A DNA stretch of 9,066 nt, taken from positions 1 to 9,066 of the forward strand of contig CAJXIT010000132.1 in the NCBI GenBank assembly GCA_913054055.1, written 5' to 3'. Each line of letters starts with the position of its first letter. Position 1 is the first letter of the stretch. The notes beneath the pieces are model-generated. The model was not told where the DNA came from. It did not search any database and saw only the letters and a list, made by a program, of their open reading frames with translations. Source of the stretch: an uncultured Thalassolituus sp. (lineage in GTDB: Bacteria > Pseudomonadota > Gammaproteobacteria > Pseudomonadales > Oceanobacteraceae). The position numbers were made by a program, and so were the translations under genes. Below, piece after piece: positions 1-6,253 of the stretch.

Positions 1-54
1 GGCATACGAGATAAGGCCACGTGACTGGAGTTCAGACGTGTGCTCTTCCGATCT
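1..54 (+). other. Illumina P7 sequencing adapter with index (artefact)
   Basis: This stretch is synthetic, not genomic. Bases 1-12 are the end of the P7 flow-cell oligonucleotide (GGCATACGAGAT). Bases 13-20 are an 8-base index (AAGGCCAC). Bases 21-54 are the TruSeq read-2 primer site, from GTGACTGGAG to CTCTTCCGATCT. The exact junction is blurred by a run of T at 54-59. The real chromosome therefore starts near 55, and everything left of that should be trimmed. Confidence 0.97.
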
Positions 55-890
55 TTTTTAATGCGCTCAAAGCTGGCAAACCTTGGCAAACCTTTTTCAG
101 TGAAGCCTTGATAAGAGTAAGTAATGTCACTGCCAATGGCGGGAGGGTTTTGACGCTCCTTATGGCTGAATCCAGTGCCAATTTTAAATAAGGTACCATC
201 TTCCATTTCTACCCAAATGGCTCCCATCATATCCTTGAATTTACCGCGACCTGTTTGATAAGCAATGACTCTGGCTTCTGCGTCTTTGCGTAATTTCATT
301 TTAAGTAAGTGATTGGTTCTACCTGCTTGATAAGGGCTGTCAGGGGTTCTTAACATTAAACCTTCTGCCCCGTTATCCACCATTTTTTCTAAATAGGTTT
401 GAATGCTTGGCAGGCTGTTCATTTTTTTTTGTTTAACCAGTTTTAAATGTAAAACAGGTGAATTATTTATAATGTGCTTTAATTGCTTTTGTCGTAATTC
501 AAATGGAGCTTCAGAGGCGGGTAAATCAAATACTTGAAACGTCACTTTTTCCCATAATTTTAAATCTGGTTTTTTATCCAATGCAATACGGGTGAGCAAT
601 TGATAACTACCACGGCCAATCCAAAGCTCGCCGTCTAACTCAACATTAGGTAAAGGATCTGTAAACCAATCTGGCGCATAAATAGTATTGCCATTGCGAG
701 TGAGCAATGCTTCACCATTCCAATAACAGCGAATACCATCTAGCTTTTCACTGACCCAATACGAGGAAGATTGCATTTCATTTTTAAAATGTTTGGCAAG
801 GGCAAGACGAGGAAGCGCGTCTTTGGCATACAGCCAGCTTGGCAGCAATAAGCAGCAAGCTAATAGAATGATAATGGCAGCGTTTTGCAT
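55..890 (-). CDS. ligE: Exported ATP-dependent DNA ligase, Lig E type (3' end cut by adapter)
   Basis: The visible reading frame is about 278 residues and has no stop before the adapter. Residues 1-22 form a signal peptide (short N-region, IIILLACCLLLPSWLYA, cleavage after A22), which predicts a periplasmic enzyme. Nucleotidyltransferase motifs appear in order: motif I K49-L-D-G with the lysine that would be adenylated, E88 in ELDGEL, motif III VFDL at 120-123, motif IV EGLMLR at 176-181, and motif V LKMK at 196-199. A short OB-type domain follows to about 279 and ends in PRFASFERIKK. Lig E proteins usually end just after this, so only a few residues are missing. The start is supported by AGGA about 7 bases upstream. 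Lig E enzymes seal nicks using ATP without extra domains. A role on extracellular or incoming DNA is known for some relatives and is only inferred here. It lies 138 bases downstream of the gamma-carbonic anhydrase gene on the same strand. Confidence 0.9.
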
Positions 891-912
891 GGTTCTTCCT
901 TGAACGCATCGG

Positions 913-940
913 CTTAAGTAACAAAACTTAAGTATTTCAA
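913..940. repeat. Tandem CTTAAGTA boxes upstream of the ligase gene
   Basis: The 8-mer CTTAAGTA occurs at 913-920 and again at 927-934, 14 bases apart. CTTAAG is itself palindromic. On the minus strand a TTGAAA hexamer (935-940) sits just upstream, which could be a -35 box for the ligase gene, although no good -10 follows at 17 bases. The pair lies 23-50 bases before the ligase start, where an operator or promoter would be expected. No regulator is recognised. Confidence 0.3.
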
Positions 941-969
941 TTTGGTGACAGCGCCCGCACTCTATCAAA

Positions 970-993
970 ATCGTCATGGAAAGTAATGACGAT
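970..993 (-). terminator. Possible weak terminator hairpin after the gamma-carbonic anhydrase gene
   Basis: ATCGTCAT (970-977) and ATGACGAT (986-993) form a perfect 8-bp stem with an 8-base loop. Read on the minus strand, the stem is followed by TTTTG. It lies 35 bases after the gamma-carbonic anhydrase stop and before the ligase gene. The stem is only half G+C and the T-run is short, so it may be a leaky terminator or an operator for the ligase gene. Confidence 0.35.
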
Positions 994-1028
994 AAAGTAC
1001 TAAATGTGACATTAGGCCTGTTTAAACA

Positions 1029-1583
1029 TTAATCTATTTTGTCATAGCCCTCGGCGATGTGTTGGTCTTTTAATTTGACGTAGTTCCCAGCTGTGTAAGA
1101 AAAATAGCTTAATTCTTTGTCTGTCAGCGGCCTGATTTGCTTGGCGGGTCGGCCCACGTATAAAAACCCACTTTCTAACGTTTTACCTGGAGGCACTAAC
1201 GAACCCGCACCCAGTACCACATTGTCTTCAATCACAGCACCGTCCATGACCATGGCCTGCATGCCAATCAAAACCCGAGAACCAATGGTGCAACCATGCA
1301 ACATCACCATGTGACCCACAGTGACCTCGTCACCCAAGGTAAGAGGATAGCCATCCGGGTTATAATCACTGGCGTGGGTAATATGTAAGATAGAGCCATC
1401 TTGCAAACTGCAACGCTTGCCCACTTTAATGGTATGCATATCGCCACGAATCACGGTATTGGGCCAAACCGAGCAATCGTCTCCTAACGTCACATCACCG
1501 ATCACGGTGGCCATGGGGTCAACAAATACTTTGTCTCCAAAATTGGGGGTCATGCCTTTGAATGTTCTGACTGAATTTGCCAT
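1029..1583 (-). CDS. Gamma-carbonic anhydrase family protein (YrdA/CaiE-like hexapeptide repeat)
   Basis: The product is a 184-residue left-handed beta-helix protein. Hexapeptide turns run through the centre (VIGDVTLGDDCSVWPNTVIRGD, then TLGDEVTVGH, TIGSRVLIGM, VIEDNVVLGAGSLV). Candidate metal ligands are H67 (in QDGSILH), H91 (VGH) and H96 (LHGC). The H91-H96 spacing matches that of the archaeal Cam enzyme. R46, D48, Q61 and D62 are also conserved in the family. The closest match I recognise is E. coli YrdA, whose carbonic anhydrase activity is not firmly established, so the real reaction is open. I chose the internal ATG at 1583 over the one at 1598. It has GGGA upstream, and MANSVRTFKGMTPNFG aligns with family N-termini. 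The gene is divergent from prlC, an arrangement also seen in Pseudomonas. Confidence 0.92.
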   Translation of the reverse strand: MANSVRTFKGMTPNFGDKVFVDPMATVIGDVTLGDDCSVWPNTVIRGDMHTIKVGKRCSLQDGSILHITHASDYNPDGYPLTLGDEVTVGHMVMLHGCTIGSRVLIGMQAMVMDGAVIEDNVVLGAGSLVPPGKTLESGFLYVGRPAKQIRPLTDKELSYFSYTAGNYVKLKDQHIAEGYDKID

Positions 1584-1624
1584 GTGTGTGATTCCCATAA
1601 AAGCTAAGCTTGAAAGCGTCGAAT

Positions 1625-1654
1625 TTGCCCCAACCTTATAACTTCTACTATAAA
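1625..1654 (+). promoter_or_regulatory. Candidate sigma-70 promoter for prlC
   Basis: TTGCCC (1625-1630) and TATAAA (1649-1654) are separated by 18 bases in the gap between the divergent gamma-carbonic anhydrase and prlC genes. The predicted transcript start is only about 10 bases before the prlC ATG. That would leave little room for a leader, so the promoter may be slightly further upstream. A second AT-rich box (TATAAC, 1637-1642) has no well-spaced -35. Confidence 0.4.
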
Positions 1655-1670
1655 GTCTCTAGGTTTTTAC

Positions 1671-3725
1671 ATGTCATCAACCAATACGCTTACCACGCCT
1701 CAAGCTTTACCCAACTTTAACGAAGTAAAGATCGATACCATTGAAGCCAGCATCAGCCAACACTTAGACGACAACCTAAACGCCATCAAAACCTTAAGCC
1801 AGCAAGCTAATCCAAGCTGGGATAGCTTGGTATCAAAGCTTGAAGAGTACGATGACATTCTTAGCAAAGCATGGAGCCCAGTCAGTCACTTAAACAGTGT
1901 ATGCAACAGTGATGAACTGCGTGAAGCGTACAACGCCTGCTTACCAAAGCTATCGGCCTACAGCACAGAGGTTGGCCAGAACAAAAGCCTACAACAGGCT
2001 TATCAAGCCATTAAAGACAGCCCAGACTTTTCTGGGCTGAGTACCGCTCAACAAAAAACCATTAACAATGCGCTGCGTGATTTTCATTTAGCCGGCGTGG
2101 ATTTATCTGATGATAAAAAACAGCGCTATGGTGAAATCAAATCTCGCCTAAGCGACCTAAGCAGCAAGTACGGGGAAAACGTATTAGACGCCACCAACAA
2201 ATGGCAAAAACTGATCACGGATAAAAACCATTTGGCCGGTGTGCCTGAATCCGCCCTGGCAGGTTTTGAGCAAGCGGCCAAAGCCAATGATCAAGAAGGC
2301 TATTTATTAACCCTTGATTTCCCATGTTATTTACCCGTCATGACCTATTGTGATGATGAAGCCTTGCGCAAAGAAATGTATACCGCCTTTGCCACCCGTG
2401 CATCCGATCAAGGCCCTGACGCAGGGGAGTTTGATAACAGTGACAACATGGTGGAAATTTTAAAACTGCGTCATGAACTGGCCAACCTATTAGGGTTTGA
2501 AAGCTATGCACATTATTCACTGGCCAGCAAAATGGCTGAAAGCCCTGAGCAAGTGATTCAGTTTTTACAAGATTTGGCTGAAAAGTCTCGCTCGCAAGCC
2601 CAGCAAGAATATGCTGAGTTAAAAGCTTACGCCAAAGACGAACACGGCGTGAATGATTTAAATGCTTGGGACGTGACCTACTTTGGTGAAAAGCTGAAAC
2701 AAGACCGCTACAGCGTGAGCCAAGAAGAAATCAAACCTTACTTCCCCGCGCCAAAGGCATTATCAGGATTATTTGAAGTGGCCAATCGTTTGTTTGATGT
2801 GAACATTGAAGAAGTGGCTGACGCATCGGTAACCGCAGGTGATGTTTACCATGACGATGCCAAATTGTTCAGCATTAAAAAAGACGGGCAACTGATTGCC
2901 CAGTTTTATTTAGACTTGTATGCCCGCGCCAAAAAACGCGGCGGCGCCTGGATGGATGAGTGCCGCGTACGCCGAACCAAAGCCAATGGCGAAGCGCAGA
3001 TACCAGCTGCCTACCTAGTCTGTAACTTTACGCCGCCCGTAGGTGATCAACCTGCACTGTTAAACCACAATGAACTCACCACCTTATTCCATGAGTTTGG
3101 ACACGGCATTCACCACATGCTCACCCAGGTCAATACCGCTGCAGTCAGTGGCATCAATGGTGTGGCTTGGGATGCGGTAGAACTGCCAAGTCAGTTTTTA
3201 GAAAACTGGTGCTGGGAGCCGGAAGCGCTGGCGTTTATCAGTGGCCACGTGGAAACCAGTGAGCCTTTACCAAAAGCACTATTAGACAAAATGCTGGCCG
3301 CCAAACATTTTCAAACTGCCATGATGATGGTGCGCCAATTAGAGTTTTCTTTATTCGATTTTAAAATGCACCTGAACTACAACCCTGAAAACCCACAACC
3401 CATTCAATCGGTATTGGATGAGGTGCGCGCACAAGTATCCGTCGTAGAAGCCCCTGAATTTAATCGCTTTCAGAATAGCTTTAGCCACATTTTTGCCGGC
3501 GGCTACAGTGCCGGTTACTACAGCTACAAATGGGCCGAAGTATTAAGCGCCGATGTATTTAGTCGCTTTGAAGAAGAAGGGATTTTTAACAAAGAAACCG
3601 GCCAGTCATTCTTTAACGAAATTCTAAGCCGTGGCGGTGAACTGGACGCGGCCGAGTTATTTAAAAACTTCCGTGGCCGTGAACCAAAGGTAGATGCTTT
3701 GTTGAGGCATTCTGGGATTAAATAA
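1671..3725 (+). CDS. prlC: Oligopeptidase A (M3 family zinc metallopeptidase)
   Basis: The product is 684 residues, close to the 680 of E. coli PrlC/OpdA. This cytoplasmic enzyme cleaves short peptides, including cleaved signal peptides, into smaller pieces. The zinc site is complete: HEFGH starts at H474, with E475 as the catalytic base and H478 as the second ligand, and E504 in DAVELPSQ is the third. The substrate-binding glycine/tyrosine loop AGGYSAGYYSYKW lies near residues 607-620. The N-terminal part is the helical lid typical of M3 enzymes. The ATG is preceded by a weak AGG 7 bases upstream, and the N-terminus aligns with the family (LTTPQALPNFNEVK). It is divergent from the gamma-carbonic anhydrase gene and upstream of yheV. 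I see no frameshift or missing catalytic residue. Confidence 0.97.
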   Translation: MSSTNTLTTPQALPNFNEVKIDTIEASISQHLDDNLNAIKTLSQQANPSWDSLVSKLEEYDDILSKAWSPVSHLNSVCNSDELREAYNACLPKLSAYSTEVGQNKSLQQAYQAIKDSPDFSGLSTAQQKTINNALRDFHLAGVDLSDDKKQRYGEIKSRLSDLSSKYGENVLDATNKWQKLITDKNHLAGVPESALAGFEQAAKANDQEGYLLTLDFPCYLPVMTYCDDEALRKEMYTAFATRASDQGPDAGEFDNSDNMVEILKLRHELANLLGFESYAHYSLASKMAESPEQVIQFLQDLAEKSRSQAQQEYAELKAYAKDEHGVNDLNAWDVTYFGEKLKQDRYSVSQEEIKPYFPAPKALSGLFEVANRLFDVNIEEVADASVTAGDVYHDDAKLFSIKKDGQLIAQFYLDLYARAKKRGGAWMDECRVRRTKANGEAQIPAAYLVCNFTPPVGDQPALLNHNELTTLFHEFGHGIHHMLTQVNTAAVSGINGVAWDAVELPSQFLENWCWEPEALAFISGHVETSEPLPKALLDKMLAAKHFQTAMMMVRQLEFSLFDFKMHLNYNPENPQPIQSVLDEVRAQVSVVEAPEFNRFQNSFSHIFAGGYSAGYYSYKWAEVLSADVFSRFEEEGIFNKETGQSFFNEILSRGGELDAAELFKNFRGREPKVDALLRHSGIK

Positions 3726-3734
3726 CCCCAACCT

Positions 3735-3878
3735 GTAGGAGTCGAGCCTGCTCGCGATACCCATAGCTTCCATTCAAGCTTTAGGAACAAATGGCGATTG
3801 ATGCAAATTAGATCCCTCGCCATTTCAAGCCCTTATCTTAATTAGGCTTCTGGTATCGCGAGCAGGCTCGACTCCTAC
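3735..3878. repeat. REPIN-like element A: two inverted REP sequences flanking a 90-base centre
   Basis: A 27-base sequence at 3735-3761 is repeated as an exact reverse complement at 3852-3878. Each arm begins with GTAGGAG and holds its own small stem, CGAGC-CT-GCTCG, ending in CGCGATACC. This matches the known layout of Pseudomonas REPs: a 5' GTAG tetranucleotide, then a short hairpin. Two such REPs in opposite orientation make a REPIN, moved by a RAYT-type (Y1) transposase encoded elsewhere. The centre holds another perfect stem, AAATGGCGA (3789-3797) with TCGCCATTT (3817-3825). The element starts 9 bases after the prlC stop and ends 62 bases before yheV, so transcripts would fold into a long cruciform-like hairpin. 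I see no target-site duplication, as expected for REPINs. Confidence 0.88.
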
Positions 3879-3904
3879 CGATATAATTCCCCAGTGAAAA
3901 CCGC

Positions 3905-3910
3905 TATAAT
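3905..3910 (+). promoter_or_regulatory. Candidate -10 box for yheV
   Basis: A perfect TATAAT lies 30 bases before the yheV start, just downstream of REPIN A. Another TATAAT occurs at 3882-3887, where the -35 of the first would fall, so neither has a convincing -35 partner. This suggests yheV has its own promoter and does not depend on read-through from prlC across the REPIN hairpin. Confidence 0.4.
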
Positions 3911-3940
3911 CCTCACCATTCACGCAGTAAGAGACAGACC

Positions 3941-4225
3941 ATGTTCAAAGCCAATAAACGCTTCATTGCTGGGGCTGTATGCCCAAAATGTTCAGAGATG
4001 GATAAGCTGGTCATGTACAAAAATGAAGACGATCGCGAAACCCGCGAATGCGTGGCTTGTGGCTATCAAGACGTGATGAAAACAGAAGCAGAAATGGCGG
4101 AAGAAGCGGCTCAAGCTGCACAGATTACCACTCGGGTTACACCTGAAGGAGCACCATTACGAGACGATGGTGAGCAAGCCATTAAGATTTTTGATGCTAT
4201 GCCTAGCAGTAAAACTAAGCATTAG
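3941..4225 (+). CDS. yheV: YheV-family zinc-ribbon protein (DUF2387)
   Basis: This small protein has 94 residues. Residues 14-40 hold two CxxC knuckles, CPKC (14-17) and CVAC (37-40), followed by GYQD. This is a zinc ribbon that probably binds one zinc ion. The N-terminal MFKANKRFIAGAVCPKC and the acidic, alanine-rich tail match the YheV family (putative metal-binding, function unknown). AGAG lies about 9 bases before the ATG. The gene follows prlC here, as I recall for Pseudomonas, which suggests a conserved neighbourhood but not a shared pathway. No membrane segment or signal peptide is visible, so it should be cytoplasmic. It is complete, and its stop falls 4 bases before the terminator of the convergent lipoprotein gene. 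Confidence 0.9.
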   Translation: MFKANKRFIAGAVCPKCSEMDKLVMYKNEDDRETRECVACGYQDVMKTEAEMAEEAAQAAQITTRVTPEGAPLRDDGEQAIKIFDAMPSSKTKH

Positions 4226-4229
4226 CGAT

Positions 4230-4270
4230 AAAAAACCCCAAAGGTTGGATTGAGTGTCCAGCTTTTGGGG
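4230..4270 (-). terminator. Rho-independent terminator of the lipoprotein gene
   Basis: CCCCAAAGGTTGGA (4236-4249) pairs with TCCAGCTTTTGGGG (4257-4270) over 14 positions, two of them G-U, with a 7-base loop. On the minus strand the stem is followed directly by six T (4235-4230). It lies 43 bases after the lipoprotein stop and 4 bases after the convergent yheV stop. On the plus strand no T-run follows directly, so it would end yheV transcripts less efficiently. Confidence 0.85.
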
Positions 4271-4312
4271 CAGTTCAAATGCTCTGGGCTTTTTTACTTC
4301 TAAACGATCAAT

Positions 4313-4888
4313 CTACTGTTTTGAAAACGGGTTATTTAGGTCTAAAGCCGTACTATAACCAGTTGAATCTTTAGATTCATAATCCCCTCGATACAAATCA
4401 TCACCATCAACCTTAGCTATCTCTTTTAGAACATTTGGCTCACTGCCAAACTTACATTCGTATACAGATTTAACGACATCCTTTTCCCAGTCATTGATAC
4501 CGCAGTTTTCATCACTTGAAAGAGCATCAGCCTTTGCTTGTGTCAAAGCAGTCTGAGTGGCAGTATTTACTGTAATCGTATACTGAGTAACCGTATCACC
4601 TGATGAAAGAATTTTGTCTTCCCCTAAAGCAATGCTTCCGTCAAAACGAGCTTCTAAGATAGGATCTCCACTACAATCATTAGTGCTATATACATGATTA
4701 TAAATTGTTACTTTATTGCCCGAGTATTGAAAAGTTGATTGACCATATTCAGTCAGCGCATCGTTAGTATCATAACAATCTTGTTCTAACCAGCTCCCTT
4801 CTAAAAAGGTTGGCTCAGATTCATCTTCAGCACCACAAGCAGATAGAAGACATACAAGAATAGACGAAAGAAATAGTTTCAGTTTCAT
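4313..4888 (-). CDS. Orphan outer-membrane lipoprotein, AT-rich
   Basis: I do not recognise the family. The 191-residue product starts with a lipoprotein signal (MKLKLFLSSILVCLLSAC). The lipobox LSAC ends in C18, and residue 19 is Gly, so sorting to the outer membrane is expected. The mature part has four more cysteines (38, 72, 129, 145), which could form two disulfides. The spacing W33...C38...Y67...C72 recalls small beta-rich, lipocalin-like bacterial lipoproteins, but this is only a resemblance. The ATG at 4888 was chosen over one 27 bases upstream because GGAG lies 7 bases before it and the lipoprotein signal starts there. Hand counts of three 60-base stretches give about 38, 33 and 27% G+C, against about 53% in one prlC stretch, which hints at an accessory gene. 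It has its own terminator and a likely promoter. Confidence 0.82.
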   Translation of the reverse strand: MKLKLFLSSILVCLLSACGAEDESEPTFLEGSWLEQDCYDTNDALTEYGQSTFQYSGNKVTIYNHVYSTNDCSGDPILEARFDGSIALGEDKILSSGDTVTQYTITVNTATQTALTQAKADALSSDENCGINDWEKDVVKSVYECKFGSEPNVLKEIAKVDGDDLYRGDYESKDSTGYSTALDLNNPFSKQ

Positions 4889-4950
4889 ATAAAGGCTCCA
4901 ATTTTGTAGGTGCACTTTATCAAATCCATAATGGAGGGTATGTAGGATAA

Positions 4951-4979
4951 TTCATACAAAAGCATTAATTAACATTCAA
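4951..4979 (-). promoter_or_regulatory. Candidate sigma-70 promoter for the lipoprotein gene
   Basis: On the minus strand TTGAAT (4979-4974) and TATGAA (4956-4951) are separated by exactly 17 bases. The predicted transcript start is near 4944, giving a leader of about 55 bases before the ATG at 4888. The promoter lies immediately downstream of REPIN B, which would shield it from read-through out of the glycosyltransferase gene. Confidence 0.5.
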
Positions 4980-4983
4980 ACTA

Positions 4984-5052
4984 TGGGAGAGCGCTTACGC
5001 GCGATTATTATCCAAAGCTTAAAAAGCTTTTCGCGCGCAAGCGCTCTCCCAC
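4984..5052. repeat. REPIN-like element B: hairpin of two inverted REPs, different family from A
   Basis: TGGGAGAGCGCTTACGCGCG plus A (4984-5004) pairs with its near-perfect reverse complement at 5031-5051, with one difference (T/C) that still allows a G-U pair. Read on the minus strand, the right copy begins GTGGGAG (to 5052), the GTRG foot typical of REPs. In the left copy the foot is degenerate (ATGG). Each arm has an internal GCGC/GCGC stem. The centre adds a perfect AAAGCTT-AAA-AAGCTTT hairpin (5014-5030). The element lies 6 bases after the glycosyltransferase stop and probably also stabilises or ends that transcript. The stem bases differ from REPIN A, so this is a second REP family. Confidence 0.8.
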
Positions 5053-5058
5053 ATTCTT

Positions 5059-6123
5059 CTATCTTTCACTCAATACTTGATCCAACTGCCCCATCACCGC
5101 ATCCACGCTGATCAAGTCCATGGCGTCTGCGTGATGCACTCGTTCATGCCAGCCGGCTTCTTCAAACGATTTCCCTAAATACGCCTGTACGGCGTCTGGA
5201 TAAACGTCCACTGTGTAGTCAGGGTTTTGATAAGGGCCAGACAATCCTGAACGGGCCACGGCATACAAACCAATAACAGGGGTATCCATGGCAACGGCGA
5301 TATGTGCTGGGCCAGTATCAGGGGCAATGAGGCAATCCACTTCTGCTAACAGGGCACAAATTTGTTTGTGTTTGGTTTTACCTACTAGGTTGTCAACCTG
5401 GGTCGCCGCCAAAGATTCTATTTCAGCCGCCAGCTTAATTTCATTGTCAGCGGGGCCACCGGTTAACACCACTTGGCAGGCGTATTTTTTAGCAGCGGCA
5501 TCAATAAAAGCAGCATAATGCTTGGCGTTCCAAGTGCGTTCGGCTTTACTGGCTGCGGCGTTAATGGCGATGTAAGTTTTACCCTTGCGCTGCTGTGACG
5601 CCCAAGCTTTGTCGTCATCACTTGTGGTGATTTGCCATTCAAAGTCTTGTTTGTTTTTTGGGGTATCTATGCCTAGATGCTTGGCAAAGCCCATGAAACC
5701 TTCGGCTAGATGTTCATCCGCAGGGGCGATTTGTTCTTTTACAAAAAACGAATGCAGGTCTTTGGCACGGCCATTATCAAAGCCAATTTTGCGTTTGGCG
5801 TTAATGTGCGGATAAATCAGATTGGTGCGGAAACTGGCTTGCGCCGCAATCAAAATATCAAACTGATATTCTTTAAACAGCTTACGCAATGCCAAATAAT
5901 CTTTGATTTTTTGTGGCTTTTTAATCACTAAAAATTCAATGCCATCTAAGCCTTCTAATAATGGATAAACCGCCGAACTGGTGATCCAAGTGATGCGGCA
6001 TTGAGGCCAAGCTTTTTGCAATGCTTTTATCATGGGAATGGCCAATACTACATCGCCTAAAGCGGATAGGCGAAAAAAGGCAATGTGCTTAGGTTGAGTG
6101 CTGACAGCGGACTGGCCTGACAT
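5059..6123 (-). CDS. Glycosyltransferase family 9 (ADP-heptose:LPS heptosyltransferase-like)
   Basis: The product is 354 residues with the two-Rossmann GT-B layout of family 9. The N-terminal acceptor domain opens with FRLSALGDVVLAIP, where D24 corresponds to the catalytic Asp of E. coli WaaC. The C-terminal nucleotide-sugar domain contains APDTGPAHIAVAMDTPVIGLY from residue 267, with D269-T-G-P-A-H as the ADP-heptose-binding signature. INAAASKAERTWN around residue 190 and VVLTGGPAD around residue 220 are also typical. Family members add heptose to the LPS inner core on the cytoplasmic face of the inner membrane. Whether this is WaaC, WaaF or a side-branch enzyme cannot be told. No other LPS genes are adjacent. 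The ATG at 6123 has no strong ribosome-binding site, so the start is the least certain part. The gene is followed directly by REPIN B. Confidence 0.9.
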   Translation of the reverse strand: MSGQSAVSTQPKHIAFFRLSALGDVVLAIPMIKALQKAWPQCRITWITSSAVYPLLEGLDGIEFLVIKKPQKIKDYLALRKLFKEYQFDILIAAQASFRTNLIYPHINAKRKIGFDNGRAKDLHSFFVKEQIAPADEHLAEGFMGFAKHLGIDTPKNKQDFEWQITTSDDDKAWASQQRKGKTYIAINAAASKAERTWNAKHYAAFIDAAAKKYACQVVLTGGPADNEIKLAAEIESLAATQVDNLVGKTKHKQICALLAEVDCLIAPDTGPAHIAVAMDTPVIGLYAVARSGLSGPYQNPDYTVDVYPDAVQAYLGKSFEEAGWHERVHHADAMDLISVDAVMGQLDQVLSER

Positions 6124-6159
6124 GATGTTTTAGGGCTCATATTATTCTAATTAGCAGGG

Positions 6160-6165
6160 ATTATA
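6160..6165 (-). promoter_or_regulatory. Candidate -10 box for the glycosyltransferase gene
   Basis: A perfect TATAAT lies on the minus strand (6165-6160), 37 bases before the glycosyltransferase ATG. No good -35 hexamer is found at 16-18 bases, so a regulated or weak promoter is possible. It suggests the gene is transcribed on its own and not from the upstream SDR promoter. Confidence 0.45.
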
Positions 6166-6212
6166 ACGGAAGATGCAGGCTTTGGGGCTGTGGAAATTCA
6201 CACGGATTAATA

Positions 6213-6238
6213 TGGCTGCTTTTGATTAAAAGCAGCCA
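6213..6238 (-). terminator. Perfect 11-bp hairpin downstream of the SDR gene
   Basis: TGGCTGCTTTT (6213-6223) and AAAAGCAGCCA (6228-6238) form a perfect stem with the 4-base loop GATT. It lies 15 bases after the SDR stop. The T-runs are inside the stem, and only TATTAATCC follows on the minus strand, so it is not a textbook intrinsic terminator. It may still mark the transcript end or act as a processing block. Confidence 0.5.
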
Positions 6239-6253
6239 GTAATAGAGGCAAGA

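Noticed and set aside
1599..1609. Short palindrome AAGCT-A-AGCTT between the gamma-CA and prlC genes
   Set aside because: Five-base arms in AT-rich sequence are expected by chance, and no second copy or promoter alignment supports an operator.
3524..3823. Minus-strand open reading frame of 99 residues overlapping the prlC end and REPIN A
   Set aside because: It runs through the left REP arm and antisense to a clear M3 peptidase; no ribosome-binding site or family features.
3735..3878. Could be a CRISPR fragment or insertion-sequence ends
   Set aside because: There are only two repeat units, in inverted orientation, with no spacer series, no transposase frame and no target duplication. The GTAG foot and internal hairpins fit REP/REPIN better.
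4894..4915. Upstream ATG at 4915 as start of the lipoprotein
   Set aside because: The nine added residues (MHLQNWSLY) would lengthen the signal's N-region, and the strong GGAG lies between the two start codons and serves the ATG at 4888.
5288..5931. Three plus-strand open reading frames of 73-76 residues inside the glycosyltransferase gene
   Set aside because: They are antisense to a well-supported GT9 gene and overlap each other, with no initiation signals.
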